From: Danxiaibacter sp048498555
GTDB lineage: Bacteria; Bacteroidota; Bacteroidia; Chitinophagales; Chitinophagaceae
Direction of reading: 5' to 3'
NCBI GenBank assembly: GCA_048498555.1
Contig: JBEHXT010000002.1
Location: 533,425 to 597,424 of the forward strand
DNA: 64,000 bases
Below are positions 9,440 through 19,106 of the stretch, one piece after another (position 1 is the stretch's first letter; each line of letters starts with the position of its first letter). The position numbers and the translations under genes were made by a program. A model generated the notes under the pieces. The model was not told the origin of the DNA and ran no database searches. It saw only the letters and a program-made list of their open reading frames with translations.

Positions 9440-9555
9440 ATCATCAAGGCAGATTTTCTGACTTATACCGTTGGTAATTACAGTTGCGCCACAGTCCGGG
9501 ATTTTCACCCGGTTCCCTTTTAATTCCGCAGTTGCGAAAACCTTAACGACAGTGC
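9440..9555 (-). promoter_or_regulatory. Cobalamin riboswitch upstream of nrdB-nrdA
   Basis: Minus-strand order: GGAATTAAAAGGGAACCGGG, then TGAAAATCCCGGACTGTGGC, GCAACTGTAA, and the B12 box AGTCAGAAAATCTGCCTT. This fits the cobalamin aptamer closely, with a clean P-stem around CCGGGTGAAAATCCCGG. The box degenerates slightly from the usual GCCAGGAGACCTGCC. About 140 bases separate it from the nrdB start. B12 riboswitches ahead of class Ia reductases are known from Streptomyces; here the reading is from sequence match. Confidence 0.92.
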
Positions 9556-9638
9556 AATTTTAGAACAGAAAAAAAAGAAGGAGTAATTAACTTGTTAACA
9601 GGCTGTGTAAAAACGAATACAACAATTTACATAATACA

Positions 9639-9665
9639 ACAAAAGCCTTGCAGGGCAAGGCTTTG
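9639..9665 (-). terminator. Hairpin after the small membrane protein gene
   Basis: AAAGCCTTGC / GCAAGGCTTT stem with a short loop, 65 bases past the stop codon of the small gene at 9730. The T tract on the minus strand is short (TTGTTGT), so termination is likely but not certain. Confidence 0.55.
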
Positions 9666-9729
9666 ACATAATAGTGACTACACACGGAGCCGCGTGAAAA
9701 AAACAAGTTTATTTTTTTTAATATGAGCG

Positions 9730-9942
9730 TTAATGTGGTAATGAATCGGGAGGAATGCCAGTAGAATCATTCCCCGAAGCGACTGAGTTAATTGCGCCAC
9801 CATTCGTAATATCCACCGGGTATTTTTTTCCTGATTGGATAAAGTAGGTTACAAGCGAACTTACAATTGCTACTATAACACATAACAGAAGCCAGTTTCT
9901 TTGTGCGAAATTCAGGCCCTGGGGATGTTGGGAATTTGACAT
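9730..9942 (-). CDS. Small single-pass membrane protein, unknown function
   Basis: A 70-residue protein starting MSNSQHPQGLNFAQRNWLLL, with one membrane segment at about residues 17-37 (LLLCVIVAIVSSLVTYFI) and a polar 30-residue tail rich in Ser, Asn and Asp. No family recognised. The ATG at 9942 is preferred over one nine codons upstream because it leaves a compact N-terminus directly before the hydrophobic stretch. It lies upstream of the nrdB riboswitch on the same strand but is separated from it by a hairpin. Confidence 0.6.
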   Translation of the reverse strand: MSNSQHPQGLNFAQRNWLLLCVIVAIVSSLVTYFIQSGKKYPVDITNGGAINSVASGNDSTGIPPDSLPH

Positions 9943-10083
9943 GATAAGAGGTTTGAGGAACTGATGCAAGAATAATGCCCTGCGTAGATAAATCGTGTGT
10001 GAACTTCATTTTATGGGCATGGCGTTTCTTTGTATATTGGAAAGAACCGATCAGCAATTGTATTGAGCTGAAGCATTCAATTA

Positions 10084-10710
10084 TTGCACAGAAAATTATA
10101 CATAAAAAATAAAGTGAAGCCGGCTTGTGTTTTAGGATGCTTTTTTATACTCATTGTACTTCTGACAAAATGTACAAAGGAACACAGCCATGCCAATGAA
10201 CAACTGACAGACACTTTTACAACATATACTATCCCTGCAAATCAACAATTTAGCCTTCAAAACAATTATCGAACAACAGATTCCTCACATCTAAGCTTTA
10301 TGGTCATCTTTGATAGTTCTTGCATCTATAAAACTTCAGATCCTATCAATCAATATGATATCAATAAACTGTATGGCTATTCTGATTGTGACAGCATGCA
10401 CCTCATTAACAGCGCGAGAATAGGTTGGAGATGGAGCGATGACTCTTTACGGCTTTTCAGTTTTGTGCATTATAACGGACAAATATTATCGAAGGAAATG
10501 ACAACGGTTTCAATCGGAAGCATTATTTCATGTTCGATCATTTGTGACAACAATATCTATAAATTTAAGGTGAACAGTTCCTATACTGAGATGCCGCGTT
10601 ATTGCAACGGAATCAATTACCGGCATTACTTTCTGTATCCTTATTTTGGAGGAGATGAAAAGGCACCACATGAAATAAAGATTAAGATAAAGGAGATGAG
10701 GAATGGCTGA
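10084..10710 (+). CDS. Secreted protein of unknown function
   Basis: A protein of about 200 residues with an N-terminal hydrophobic stretch (CVLGCFFILIVLL) and then a polar, beta-rich sequence; no catalytic motif seen. The C-terminal part YFLYPYFGGDEKAPHEI is a pattern I have seen in secreted Bacteroidota proteins of unknown role. The first start in frame is TTG at 10084; GTG at 10114 (VKPACVLGC) would give a tidier signal peptide. The residue pair before the Cys at the end of the hydrophobic run is Thr-Lys, a poor lipobox, so simple secretion or an anchor is equally possible. Several Cys residues suggest disulfides. Monocistronic. Confidence 0.7.
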   Translation: MHRKLYIKNKVKPACVLGCFFILIVLLTKCTKEHSHANEQLTDTFTTYTIPANQQFSLQNNYRTTDSSHLSFMVIFDSSCIYKTSDPINQYDINKLYGYSDCDSMHLINSARIGWRWSDDSLRLFSFVHYNGQILSKEMTTVSIGSIISCSIICDNNIYKFKVNSSYTEMPRYCNGINYRHYFLYPYFGGDEKAPHEIKIKIKEMRNG

Positions 10711-10965
10711 TGTCTGATTTGTTTAGGTGCGGCATCGTGATTAAATGAAAGGAAATGTCTGATGTCTGATTTCTTTGGGTGCGGCATCATGATAAGTCGT
10801 AACTACATCAGAAATAAGGCGTGTTACATATATGAACTGGTGATGGCTGATTTATTTACATGCAACATCCTGCTTAAAATCAGCCATCATAAAATCGGAC
10901 ATCAGACATTCTCAACAGCTTCAAGATTGAACAGCGGCTGAAAGCTGATAGCTAATAGCTGACAG
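10711..10965. repeat. Direct and inverted word repeats (TGATGTCTGATTT family)
   Basis: Two near-identical copies of about 33 bases (atgtctgattt...ggtgcggcatc) start near 10712 and 10758, and an opposite-sense version (aaaatcggacatcagacatt) lies at 10892-10911. After it comes gctgatagctaatagctgac at 10944-10963. No gene seen in this spacer. Confidence 0.7.
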
Positions 10966-13302
10966 CTAGAACGGATAGCCTATAGCAATGTTCCAAACTA
11001 TATTGTGTTTGCGCCAGTCGGAGCTTCCGAAATTAATTTGATCAAACACCCATCTGGGGCCTCCTGGTTCGTAAGGCTTTCGTATTGGAAAGGCCACATC
11101 AAATCTTATTACAAAGAATTTGATATCAGCCCTTAATCCTACACCTGTACCAACAGCCATTTGTTGCATAAAATCACCTGTAAATTTTCCGCCCGGCCTG
11201 AATGGATCGTCACGAGTCAGCCAAACGTTGCCAGCATCGGCAAAAACGGCACCACGCAAAATAGATACGATTTTGAATCGTAATTCAGCGTTTAGTTCAA
11301 GCCTGATATCGCCTGGCTGATCTGCAAGAAAAGCCGAATCTACAGGGTTGCCGCCATAGTATGTACCCGGGCCAATTGTCCGGGCCCTGAATGCGCGAAC
11401 GCTGTTCGGGCCACCCGAGAAGAACGCCTTGGTAAACGGCATCAATAATGTATTACCATATGCATAGCCAAAACCTGCAAAGAAACGCGAGACGAACATG
11501 TTGTCCTTACTTATTCGCAGGTAATGCCTAAAGTCTACCTCCGCTCTTACATATTGTGAAAAAGGCGTTCCGAATATTTCTTTTTGTTTGCCTTCTTTTT
11601 CACTCGCGCCGGTTACAAGCCCAAGTAAATTAGATGAAAGATCAAGGTTACCATTAAAGTAGTAATTGTTCTGCCTTCTGTTTGGCTGAAGTTGCGTATT
11701 AAAGTTATAGTTGTAAATAGGCCCAATAATAAACTGACGTTCTACTGCTCTTGCCAACGTTATGTTTGTATCTATTTCTTTTCTAAAGGAGTCAGTAATA
11801 TTAGTTGGCCTTACAAAGTTTACCGAAAGCACTTTAAGATTATGTTCTGTTTTTATATTCTCTTTCCATATATATCCAAAACTACCGGTGGCACTGCTTA
11901 GTGTGTATTGCGCAGAACGCATATACAATTCATAACCGGCAGTAATAGATGTCTGAGGCACAAAATCTGAATTGGTTCTGAATCTAAATGGCGCAATAAT
12001 TCTTGGAATGAGGAGGTTGGCGGTTAAACCCACGCGATTATTATGTACACGTTGTACCCCGGTGTACTGCCTTTCAAACCCTGCATACGCACTCAGGGTA
12101 AACAGCTCTGCACCTTTTAAAAAATTCCGGTGCCTCCAGCTCAGTGTAAAATCAGCACCGTTAGAATTGTTCGACTTCGTTAGGCCGGAAGCTTCTAACC
12201 TGATTGACTTCTTTGCTGTTGGTGTTAAATAGTAATAGGCATTCAACATTGGCCTGTGCACAGTATCATCTTCCACAAATTGCGCCTTTACAAATTTGTA
12301 TACCCCCAAGCTCACCAGCCTGTTCAGCGCCATACTATGCGCCCTGCTGCTATACAGATCACCAGGCTTAAAGATGAGCGTTTGCGGAAATATTTTCGGG
12401 TTGAATTTCTTTTCCGGATCAATGATATAATACCCCTGAAATTTCTTTGTAGAATCAAGCACAACAGATGAATCACGATTGATGCTGTAATCAGCATACA
12501 CAATTACGTTATTAATGCGGTATGGAAACAACGATTTAATGCGCGCACTACGCTTGATCTTGATATACATGTTCACCATGTTATCTCCGATAGTAGAGTC
12601 AACATTCACTATAATGTCCGTTGCGTTAAAAAAGAAGAATCCTTTTTCTTTAAGGCGCTTATCAATCCGTTCACGTTCTCCTTTCACAAGATCAAGGCTG
12701 TAAGGCCTGCCTGGCTTAAGTAAAGTTCTACGCGACGTTGTACGCATAATATTATACATAAATCCGGAGTCTGTTGGGAAGTATGTATTCTTTATTTTGT
12801 ACTGTTTAGTAAGTAGAGCAACATAGGTCGCATGCATTTTTTTATTTTTAACCGTGCTATCAACTGTTGCTTCTGAATGAAAATAGCCATTGTTCTCTAG
12901 CCGGTTTTCCATTATCTGCCTGTTCTTCTCAAGGTTAACACTACTTGCCAAAACAGGCGGCTCTCCCACTTTATATTTCAGCCAATACTTTAACCCCTTA
13001 TTGGCTTTGGGTGTATCTACCATATTAAAGATCATCAACTTGAAAGGAATGCCGAGAAACGATTTGTTAGGTGCCGGCCTCACCAGGCTTTCCAGCTCAC
13101 CTTGCAAAGTTTTTTCTTTAACCTTAGAGCTGTCCTTGATGCTTCTTAACTTAACGTCAGACCCTGTATATAAAGCATCGTTTGGTGGAATACTTTTAGT
13201 AACACTGCAAGAGTAGATGCAGACGGTTATACTGAACAACAAACTAAGCCTAACAATTGTCCGGAATGTTGCTATAAATCTTATGTTGTGGTTATCGCCC
13301 AT
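10966..13302 (-). CDS. tamL: TamL: lipoprotein form of the TamA/BamA-family outer-membrane barrel
   Basis: A 778-residue Omp85-family protein. The N-terminal hydrophobic run ends in IYSC, a lipobox with Cys32, which is the feature that separates TamL from proteobacterial TamA. POTRA-like domains occupy about residues 40-390 and the C-terminal half is a 16-strand-type barrel ending in WNIAIGYPF, with the GGPNSVRAFR strand-6 motif (VRxFR) characteristic of the superfamily. With TamB it is thought to move lipids or proteins between the membranes to the outer membrane. The gene starts five bases after tamB ends, so the two are translationally close and almost certainly co-transcribed. Confidence 0.92.
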   Translation of the reverse strand: MGDNHNIRFIATFRTIVRLSLLFSITVCIYSCSVTKSIPPNDALYTGSDVKLRSIKDSSKVKEKTLQGELESLVRPAPNKSFLGIPFKLMIFNMVDTPKANKGLKYWLKYKVGEPPVLASSVNLEKNRQIMENRLENNGYFHSEATVDSTVKNKKMHATYVALLTKQYKIKNTYFPTDSGFMYNIMRTTSRRTLLKPGRPYSLDLVKGERERIDKRLKEKGFFFFNATDIIVNVDSTIGDNMVNMYIKIKRSARIKSLFPYRINNVIVYADYSINRDSSVVLDSTKKFQGYYIIDPEKKFNPKIFPQTLIFKPGDLYSSRAHSMALNRLVSLGVYKFVKAQFVEDDTVHRPMLNAYYYLTPTAKKSIRLEASGLTKSNNSNGADFTLSWRHRNFLKGAELFTLSAYAGFERQYTGVQRVHNNRVGLTANLLIPRIIAPFRFRTNSDFVPQTSITAGYELYMRSAQYTLSSATGSFGYIWKENIKTEHNLKVLSVNFVRPTNITDSFRKEIDTNITLARAVERQFIIGPIYNYNFNTQLQPNRRQNNYYFNGNLDLSSNLLGLVTGASEKEGKQKEIFGTPFSQYVRAEVDFRHYLRISKDNMFVSRFFAGFGYAYGNTLLMPFTKAFFSGGPNSVRAFRARTIGPGTYYGGNPVDSAFLADQPGDIRLELNAELRFKIVSILRGAVFADAGNVWLTRDDPFRPGGKFTGDFMQQMAVGTGVGLRADIKFFVIRFDVAFPIRKPYEPGGPRWVFDQINFGSSDWRKHNIVWNIAIGYPF

Positions 13303-13307
13303 TCCCG

Positions 13308-16300
13308 TTAATCATTTTTCTTTTTCTTAGTAAACAATTCTCTGAATTTGTCGTAATCCAATGTGAGTATAAATGTCAACCCGGTTTCTACAACCTGTCC
13401 TTCCACTACAGCATCGTATTTGTTCTTTCTATAACCGCGTACTTTATAACGCCCGTCTTTTGAAAGCTGGTAATCAACGGCAACATCACCTGCTATATTT
13501 GAATTTGCCTGTGCACTGTTAGCAGGCTTTTCAAGCATAAAATCACTGCCTACGCTAACCTTCAATCTGTCGTTCAGCAGTGACTTGGAAACACCAACGG
13601 TAAAATCAGTGGACGTTTCGCGTTGACCGGTATAATAAGTATCTCCGGAGTTAATGCCGAAGTTTACATCAACTCCTTTAATCAAAGTACCTGCCAATTG
13701 ATTTAGCTGATCTGTTAGAATGCGGCTAACACTTTCACGTGCCATACCTTCAGCGGTACCACCGGCATTTGAAGCCATCGGGTCTTCCTGCATAAAACGG
13801 CCGAGTAACAGCAATGCAAACACCTGCTTGTTCATCTCCGCTTCATTTGCCCTGAGCTGATCAAGTTTTGCCTCCACGTCACTCCATTGAGATTGCTGTT
13901 CCTGCGGTATGGTAATGTCAAAAGTGATTACCGGCTTCAACAGCTCGCCTTTCATTTTCAACAATACTGTTACAGGGATTTTTTCTTTATACTTATTTGT
14001 TTCTGATTCTGATTTTCCTGCTAATTGTTGTTCAACAAGATCTATTGGTGCAGTCTTTATCTTGTATGCTGCAATTATATCCACATTCGCGGATGTAGGA
14101 TCACCCGTCCAGGTTATCACACTTCCACGTTGTATATCAAATTTTCTTTTTAAAATACTCAGTGTTAACTGGTAGCTGCCTTGTACCAACTCGTAGTTAC
14201 CCGTTAATGTAAGCCTTCCACTTTCATCAACGCCACCTGAAAGGTCAGCCTTGCCTCTTATCTTTAAAGCATCACCATTCCTTTCATCAATAACCAACGT
14301 GAACTGCGCTGCGCTATCTGTTTCAACAGTTGCGGAAAGATCAAGATCTGCAAGCGCCTGAAACCTTGGCTGCTGAAACTGCCTGGCAGTAGTAAGAGTA
14401 TCCCTGGGAGCATCCATATCCACGAATCGAACAATGCCTTTTCGCTCTTCTAATTCAGGATCTTCGCTAGGCAAAACAAATGTGAAGTTGGTTGACCTGT
14501 TCACTTTTAATCCGGCCTGAATAGCAGGTGTCTTTAAATCTCCATTTATTTTTATATCTGCATCAAGATTCATTTTGCCATAAAACAACTTATTATCCGC
14601 CTGCGTGGAACTTACCACGCTGAAATCGTCCGCCTTTAATGTTAACCCAAACTGATAGTTTAAATAATCTTTTGTGCTGATGGTGCCGTCAAGTATCGCC
14701 TTGCTGCCAGCAGAATCCGTCAGTGTAAATTTGTTAAACGTTATTGTCTTATCCTCTATGGTAATGTTTTCATTTGCCAGCTTAAACCTTTCACCCAGCA
14801 TTGCAGGCGTAACAAACGCGTCTATAAAATGAAGGTTGCCATTCACTGCAGGTTCCTTTGTGGTTCCCGTTATATCCACATTACCTTTCAGGCTGCCCCC
14901 GGCTTCTTTCAGGCTGCCTCCGGAAAAGTTCTTTATGGTTGCAAGATTTACATTATTAAGGTTTAGTTTCAGATCCATTCTGCCTTCACCAGTATAATAA
15001 TTCCCGTTCAGTACTATGTCATTTCCATGGCCATCAATTCGAACATCGGCGTTATATACATTAGCTGTTTCATTGTTTACCTTAAGGGCAATATTACCAA
15101 CTGTGTCCGTTTTGTAGCTGATATCTTTAAACATCATATCTGCGGTAAACATCGGGCTTTTCGTTGCATCTTTTACAACGGCCTTACCATCAATCACACC
15201 GTCCATAAACAACGAATCCTGATCTGCAAATTCGGTAAGTGTTTTAATTCTGAAGTTTTCAAAAGCAACATCAATTGGTGCATTTGGTACATGCGATGTA
15301 CTGTTAAGTTTTATTGCCTGGTTGCCTTTGCTTAGATTGAAATTATTTATTACTATACCTGATGAATCATATAGAAAGTAGTTATCGGCCGGCATATTCC
15401 ATGCTTCATAATTCAACATAAGGCTGTCCGGGATCAGGCTTATTTTAATTGCGCTATCAATTTGCTGAAGCTTAGTCATGAGATGATACCTGTCCTTCGC
15501 CTTCTTGTCCTTCAACAACAATGTAGTTGTTATCGCACTAGTATCAATGTTTCCATATACAGCAGTTTGATTCAGCCTGAAACCTTTTGTTCCCGCATCG
15601 GCAATCTTAAGTGCATAGGAAATATTTTTTTCTGAAGTGTGTACATTTAAGTTCAGCTTATCGATTATTTGTTCTCCGTATTTTATTTTGGGAGCATTCA
15701 TGTTCACCTGCAAATTCTCCTCTTTACTTTTATACTGTATAAAAGCTCCAATGGTATCAGACGCCCGTAGTTGCGGAACGAATTGAACGATTGTTGGCGA
15801 TGATGGTTTAACAAATACGTGCATCTGCCAGTCCTGCTCAGTAAACGCCGTGTCTTTAAAACCTTTTAGCTTATAGTATTTGTTGATGGTGTGCTGCAAT
15901 GCTGTGGCTGTTTCGGTAAGTTTATATTTGCCCTTCCAGTCAACCTCAGCAAAAGGTGAAGTAAGTGCAATAGACTGCGTATCTCCGCCATGAGCAGCCA
16001 GCACTTTCACTGTATCTATCACAAACTTATCTGAGTCTTGTAAAATAATCGTTTCACTAACTGCAATTAACCCGATTAAACTATCCGGATTGGCGGACGG
16101 CATATCCGCAAACAGTTTGGTATGAAACTGAAGTGAATCGGAAGAAAGGTGAAGTTCATGAAGATTTATCGTATCAAGATTCAACCTAACTCTAAGATTT
16201 GTTGGATACTTTGAAGCGAGATTTGCACGCACTCTCAATGCGTACCGGATATTAGGATCATCAATGGATGATTCTACAAACGCGCTGTCTTTTTCAGCAA

Positions 16301-18275
16301 CAGCTTTTAACTGAAGATTTTTATACGTGTACCCTTTAAGTTCGCCTTCAACCAATGTTGCATCTACATCAGTAGTCAGTTTTTTGTAATCAAACCCTTG
16401 CCCTTTTGCAGTTGCATTCAGTGTTATTTTACCAATAGTAGAATCCTGGCTTATAAGGTACCCTACGTTCAGGTTTTGGGTAGCAGCCTTCAGGTTGTAA
16501 ACCTGTGTCCTGGTATTCAATGATCCGGAAACCTTTGCGTTCCCATTGGTTGTTCTTGCATTTAGTACAGTAGTAAATGCAGCTGTAGTACCTTTAAAAT
16601 TACCACTTAGTAAAATTGACTGAGGAATTCTGATATTAGCAGGCAAACTATTTTTAGGTATTAACGCCAGCAAATCTTTCCTCGAAGTAGACAGCCTGGT
16701 AAGGTTAACATTGTAATAAGCATTCTTTCCATCTGGCAACCCTTTTATATTTCCACTCATTTGCACTACCGTGCTACCGTAACCACTTAGTTCAATATTA
16801 TTAAGTGCAATATCTTTTACATAGCCACGCGCCTTACCTCGTAGTTTAATGACAGCCTGTTCGTGCCCTTTAAGATAAGTGCTGAGCGATGGAGATAAAA
16901 GCAGGATATCTTTTGTTGCAAGATTAAAAGTATCGATAGAAGCATCGGCAAAAATTTCTCCGGGCTTTGTAGTAAGCATCTCCTGTGATGAATATTTTGC
17001 AGATACAGAAGTGCTGATCTTTGATGAAGGTGTAGCAACTTTTAAATTCTTTAGCTGCGCTTCTTTTTCTCCGTAAAGAAATTGTGTAGATACGTTATTC
17101 AGTACAAAACCACTTTTATCTTTAAATGAAACCTGTTTCAAATCTCCTTCAAACTTAGCAGGAGTAAACGCCAGGCTATTAGCTTTTAAAATAAAATTGG
17201 TTATGCCCAGATGGCTGTAATCCATTCCTTTTTTTACAACTACAGCATTACTATCATTATAATAAAATTGGTTGTTGTTAAAGTCAACCTGGTCAAGTAC
17301 AATCTTCCATGGATTATCAACCTGCGCCTTTACAGTTTTCTTCACCTCCGTTTTTACCACCCTTGCCTGCTTTGCTCTGCCGAGGTTCACAAAAATCCCG
17401 GTATTATCTAATTGTAATTGCTTTACCTGAATAAACAGTTTAGAGAGATCTGTTGTGCCAGCCAGCATCTTTAATTTACCGAGATTAATGGCTGCATATA
17501 AGTGGGATATATCATTTTCATAATAAAGACGAATACTTTCGAGCTGGATGTCCTTCAGCTTTAATTGCACCTGTATAGGCTCATTGCTTTTGGCCTCTAT
17601 GGAGTCCATTGGCTTGGGCTTTACAAATGGCTTATACTGTCGTATAGATGATGATATGCCTGCAAGCTTAATGTTAGGAATGCTGTAATCAGACCGTGAA
17701 GGATCAAACGTATCTATAGAAGTCTCAAACATGCCCAGGTTTACAGTGGCATCCACTCCCTCTATATCATCATGATAAATGGCCCTGATCTTGTTCAGGC
17801 GGATAGTACCGATTTCAAACTTCATGGAATTTGTATCCGTTGAAGTTGTAGTATCTTTTGGCCCCGAAGCAAATGCGTTGATGATGTAATCAAAATTGAA
17901 GGTAGTATCCGGTTGCAATCTTTTTACCTTGCCGGTAATTCCATCCAGTTCAAGATAGTTTAGCTTTACTGTGTTGCTCAGCAATTTAAACATGTTGATA
18001 TCAACCTGTATCTTATCGCCCGCGAGCAACGTATCTTTTGTTTGGTCTTCAAAATAAATTCCCTCAAGCACAATTTGTTTGGGAAATTTTATGGAGAGTT
18101 TACCGATCTGGATTTTTGTATGAATTTTATTCTCCAGGTAGGCAACAGCTTTCTTACGGGCAAAGTTTTGCACTGCGGGTACCTGGATCAACATTAAGAC
18201 CAGTACCAGCAATAAGATAATGCTTAACAATATCCACCCCGTAATTTTTAAAAAACGCCTGATGAATTTATTCAT
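13308..18275 (-). CDS. tamB: TamB-family intermembrane bridge protein
   Basis: A 1655-residue protein with one N-terminal membrane anchor (about residues 10-32) followed by a very long, beta-rich periplasmic region and the conserved C-terminal TamB/DUF490 domain (GRFMQEDPMAS, then LTDQLNQLAGTLIKGVDVNF). AsmA/TamB-type proteins form a hydrophobic groove spanning the periplasm and are implicated in phospholipid transport and outer-membrane protein assembly. The C-terminus is where it docks on TamA/TamL, encoded immediately downstream. The protein is longer than E. coli TamB (about 1260 residues), as is usual in Bacteroidota. A cluster of small membrane-protein genes precedes it on the same strand after a 120-base gap. 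Confidence 0.95.
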   Translation of the reverse strand: MNKFIRRFLKITGWILLSIILLLVLVLMLIQVPAVQNFARKKAVAYLENKIHTKIQIGKLSIKFPKQIVLEGIYFEDQTKDTLLAGDKIQVDINMFKLLSNTVKLNYLELDGITGKVKRLQPDTTFNFDYIINAFASGPKDTTTSTDTNSMKFEIGTIRLNKIRAIYHDDIEGVDATVNLGMFETSIDTFDPSRSDYSIPNIKLAGISSSIRQYKPFVKPKPMDSIEAKSNEPIQVQLKLKDIQLESIRLYYENDISHLYAAINLGKLKMLAGTTDLSKLFIQVKQLQLDNTGIFVNLGRAKQARVVKTEVKKTVKAQVDNPWKIVLDQVDFNNNQFYYNDSNAVVVKKGMDYSHLGITNFILKANSLAFTPAKFEGDLKQVSFKDKSGFVLNNVSTQFLYGEKEAQLKNLKVATPSSKISTSVSAKYSSQEMLTTKPGEIFADASIDTFNLATKDILLLSPSLSTYLKGHEQAVIKLRGKARGYVKDIALNNIELSGYGSTVVQMSGNIKGLPDGKNAYYNVNLTRLSTSRKDLLALIPKNSLPANIRIPQSILLSGNFKGTTAAFTTVLNARTTNGNAKVSGSLNTRTQVYNLKAATQNLNVGYLISQDSTIGKITLNATAKGQGFDYKKLTTDVDATLVEGELKGYTYKNLQLKAVAEKDSAFVESSIDDPNIRYALRVRANLASKYPTNLRVRLNLDTINLHELHLSSDSLQFHTKLFADMPSANPDSLIGLIAVSETIILQDSDKFVIDTVKVLAAHGGDTQSIALTSPFAEVDWKGKYKLTETATALQHTINKYYKLKGFKDTAFTEQDWQMHVFVKPSSPTIVQFVPQLRASDTIGAFIQYKSKEENLQVNMNAPKIKYGEQIIDKLNLNVHTSEKNISYALKIADAGTKGFRLNQTAVYGNIDTSAITTTLLLKDKKAKDRYHLMTKLQQIDSAIKISLIPDSLMLNYEAWNMPADNYFLYDSSGIVINNFNLSKGNQAIKLNSTSHVPNAPIDVAFENFRIKTLTEFADQDSLFMDGVIDGKAVVKDATKSPMFTADMMFKDISYKTDTVGNIALKVNNETANVYNADVRIDGHGNDIVLNGNYYTGEGRMDLKLNLNNVNLATIKNFSGGSLKEAGGSLKGNVDITGTTKEPAVNGNLHFIDAFVTPAMLGERFKLANENITIEDKTITFNKFTLTDSAGSKAILDGTISTKDYLNYQFGLTLKADDFSVVSSTQADNKLFYGKMNLDADIKINGDLKTPAIQAGLKVNRSTNFTFVLPSEDPELEERKGIVRFVDMDAPRDTLTTARQFQQPRFQALADLDLSATVETDSAAQFTLVIDERNGDALKIRGKADLSGGVDESGRLTLTGNYELVQGSYQLTLSILKRKFDIQRGSVITWTGDPTSANVDIIAAYKIKTAPIDLVEQQLAGKSESETNKYKEKIPVTVLLKMKGELLKPVITFDITIPQEQQSQWSDVEAKLDQLRANEAEMNKQVFALLLLGRFMQEDPMASNAGGTAEGMARESVSRILTDQLNQLAGTLIKGVDVNFGINSGDTYYTGQRETSTDFTVGVSKSLLNDRLKVSVGSDFMLEKPANSAQANSNIAGDVAVDYQLSKDGRYKVRGYRKNKYDAVVEGQVVETGLTFILTLDYDKFRELFTKKKKND

Positions 18276-18395
18276 GAAAAATTCCTGCTTAAACTATCCA
18301 TTGCGGAAGAATAAGTAACATGTTCTGATAACAATGGCTGCGAACTGATATACTGTATAGTGGAATAAAATCCCCATTAAGGCTATTGAGCAGCG

Positions 18396-18743
18396 TTATT
18401 TACCTCTCCAAAGCTTGTAGGCGGTTTTGGCCAGGGTAAAAAGTCCAAGCTGGCTGGCAATGCCGAAAATGCCTCTCTTTTTGGTTTGGCCGGGCTTGCC
18501 TTTATCTTTCCCACTCAAGGCTCCCAGCGCGTTGCTCACCAGCTGCCAGGATTTATTGAACACTTTATTGTTCAAATAAACAGGCAACAAAAGCGAAATG
18601 CCCGATTTAATTCCTTCACCGGGCAAACGTTTCATTCTTGTTTTCAGCTCTTCTTCATGCAGCTTCACTCTTGCATCTGTTAACTGTATTTCATTCCGCA
18701 GATCGGCAAGCGTATTTATGTGAGATAAATTTCTCTTACTCAT
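18396..18743 (-). CDS. Small conserved hypothetical protein, third gene of a membrane-protein cluster
   Basis: A 115-residue basic protein that starts MSKRNLSHINTLADLRNEIQ and has a predicted helical N-terminal half (ARVKLHEEELKTRMKRL) of coiled-coil character. The C-terminal part contains a short semi-hydrophobic segment (GIASQLGLFTLAKTAYKLW). No family assigned. The start at 18743 overlaps the end of the upstream gene by eight bases (TAATGAGTAA arrangement), so translation is probably coupled, which also argues against the longer in-frame start at 18797. The gene order YtxH protein, holin-like protein, this protein points to one envelope-associated unit. Confidence 0.75.
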   Translation of the reverse strand: MSKRNLSHINTLADLRNEIQLTDARVKLHEEELKTRMKRLPGEGIKSGISLLLPVYLNNKVFNKSWQLVSNALGALSGKDKGKPGQTKKRGIFGIASQLGLFTLAKTAYKLWRGK

Positions 18744-19095
18744 TATCATCCGTTTTATCAAAGAATATTCTGATGATCGTATTGGCAATAAATACACGCA
18801 GCCAACCTTTCTTGCTTATTAAGATTATCAACAACAAAACAAGATAAATGCCAGCAACTATACCGAAACCGTAAAAAAGGTTGCCTGTAAGATTGGCAAA
18901 ATAATACCCTCCCATAATGCTTATGAACAGGAGAATAAAAACGCATATTATTGCAATAATAATCCCGATAAACATCGCTGCAGCCAGTTTTGAAGCTTTT
19001 TCTACTGTCCTTAGCTTGAAGAGAAGCAGCCGGTCTTGTAGATATTCCTCCACTTTATCCCTGGAGTCTGCGAAAAAGTTTTCCTTTTGTTCCAT
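18736..19095 (-). CDS. Two-pass membrane protein of the phage-holin-III/YqjE type
   Basis: A 119-residue protein with two strong membrane segments at about residues 37-63 and 68-92, an acidic/basic N-terminal helix (FFADSRDKVEEYLQDRLLLFKL) and an acidic C-terminus (FFDKTDDNE). This layout is that of proteins called putative holin superfamily III or YqjE, which in free-living bacteria are chromosomal envelope proteins, often stress-induced, and not phage lysis genes. No phage gene is near. It starts 11 bases after the YtxH-like gene ends and overlaps the next gene, so the three form an operon. Confidence 0.82.
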   Translation of the reverse strand: MEQKENFFADSRDKVEEYLQDRLLLFKLRTVEKASKLAAAMFIGIIIAIICVFILLFISIMGGYYFANLTGNLFYGFGIVAGIYLVLLLIILISKKGWLRVFIANTIIRIFFDKTDDNE

Positions 19096-19106
19096 AATCG
19101 CCTTTT

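Noticed and set aside
18736..19095. Phage holin as sign of a prophage
   Set aside because: The holin-III label covers chromosomal envelope proteins; no endolysin, capsid, terminase or integrase is near.
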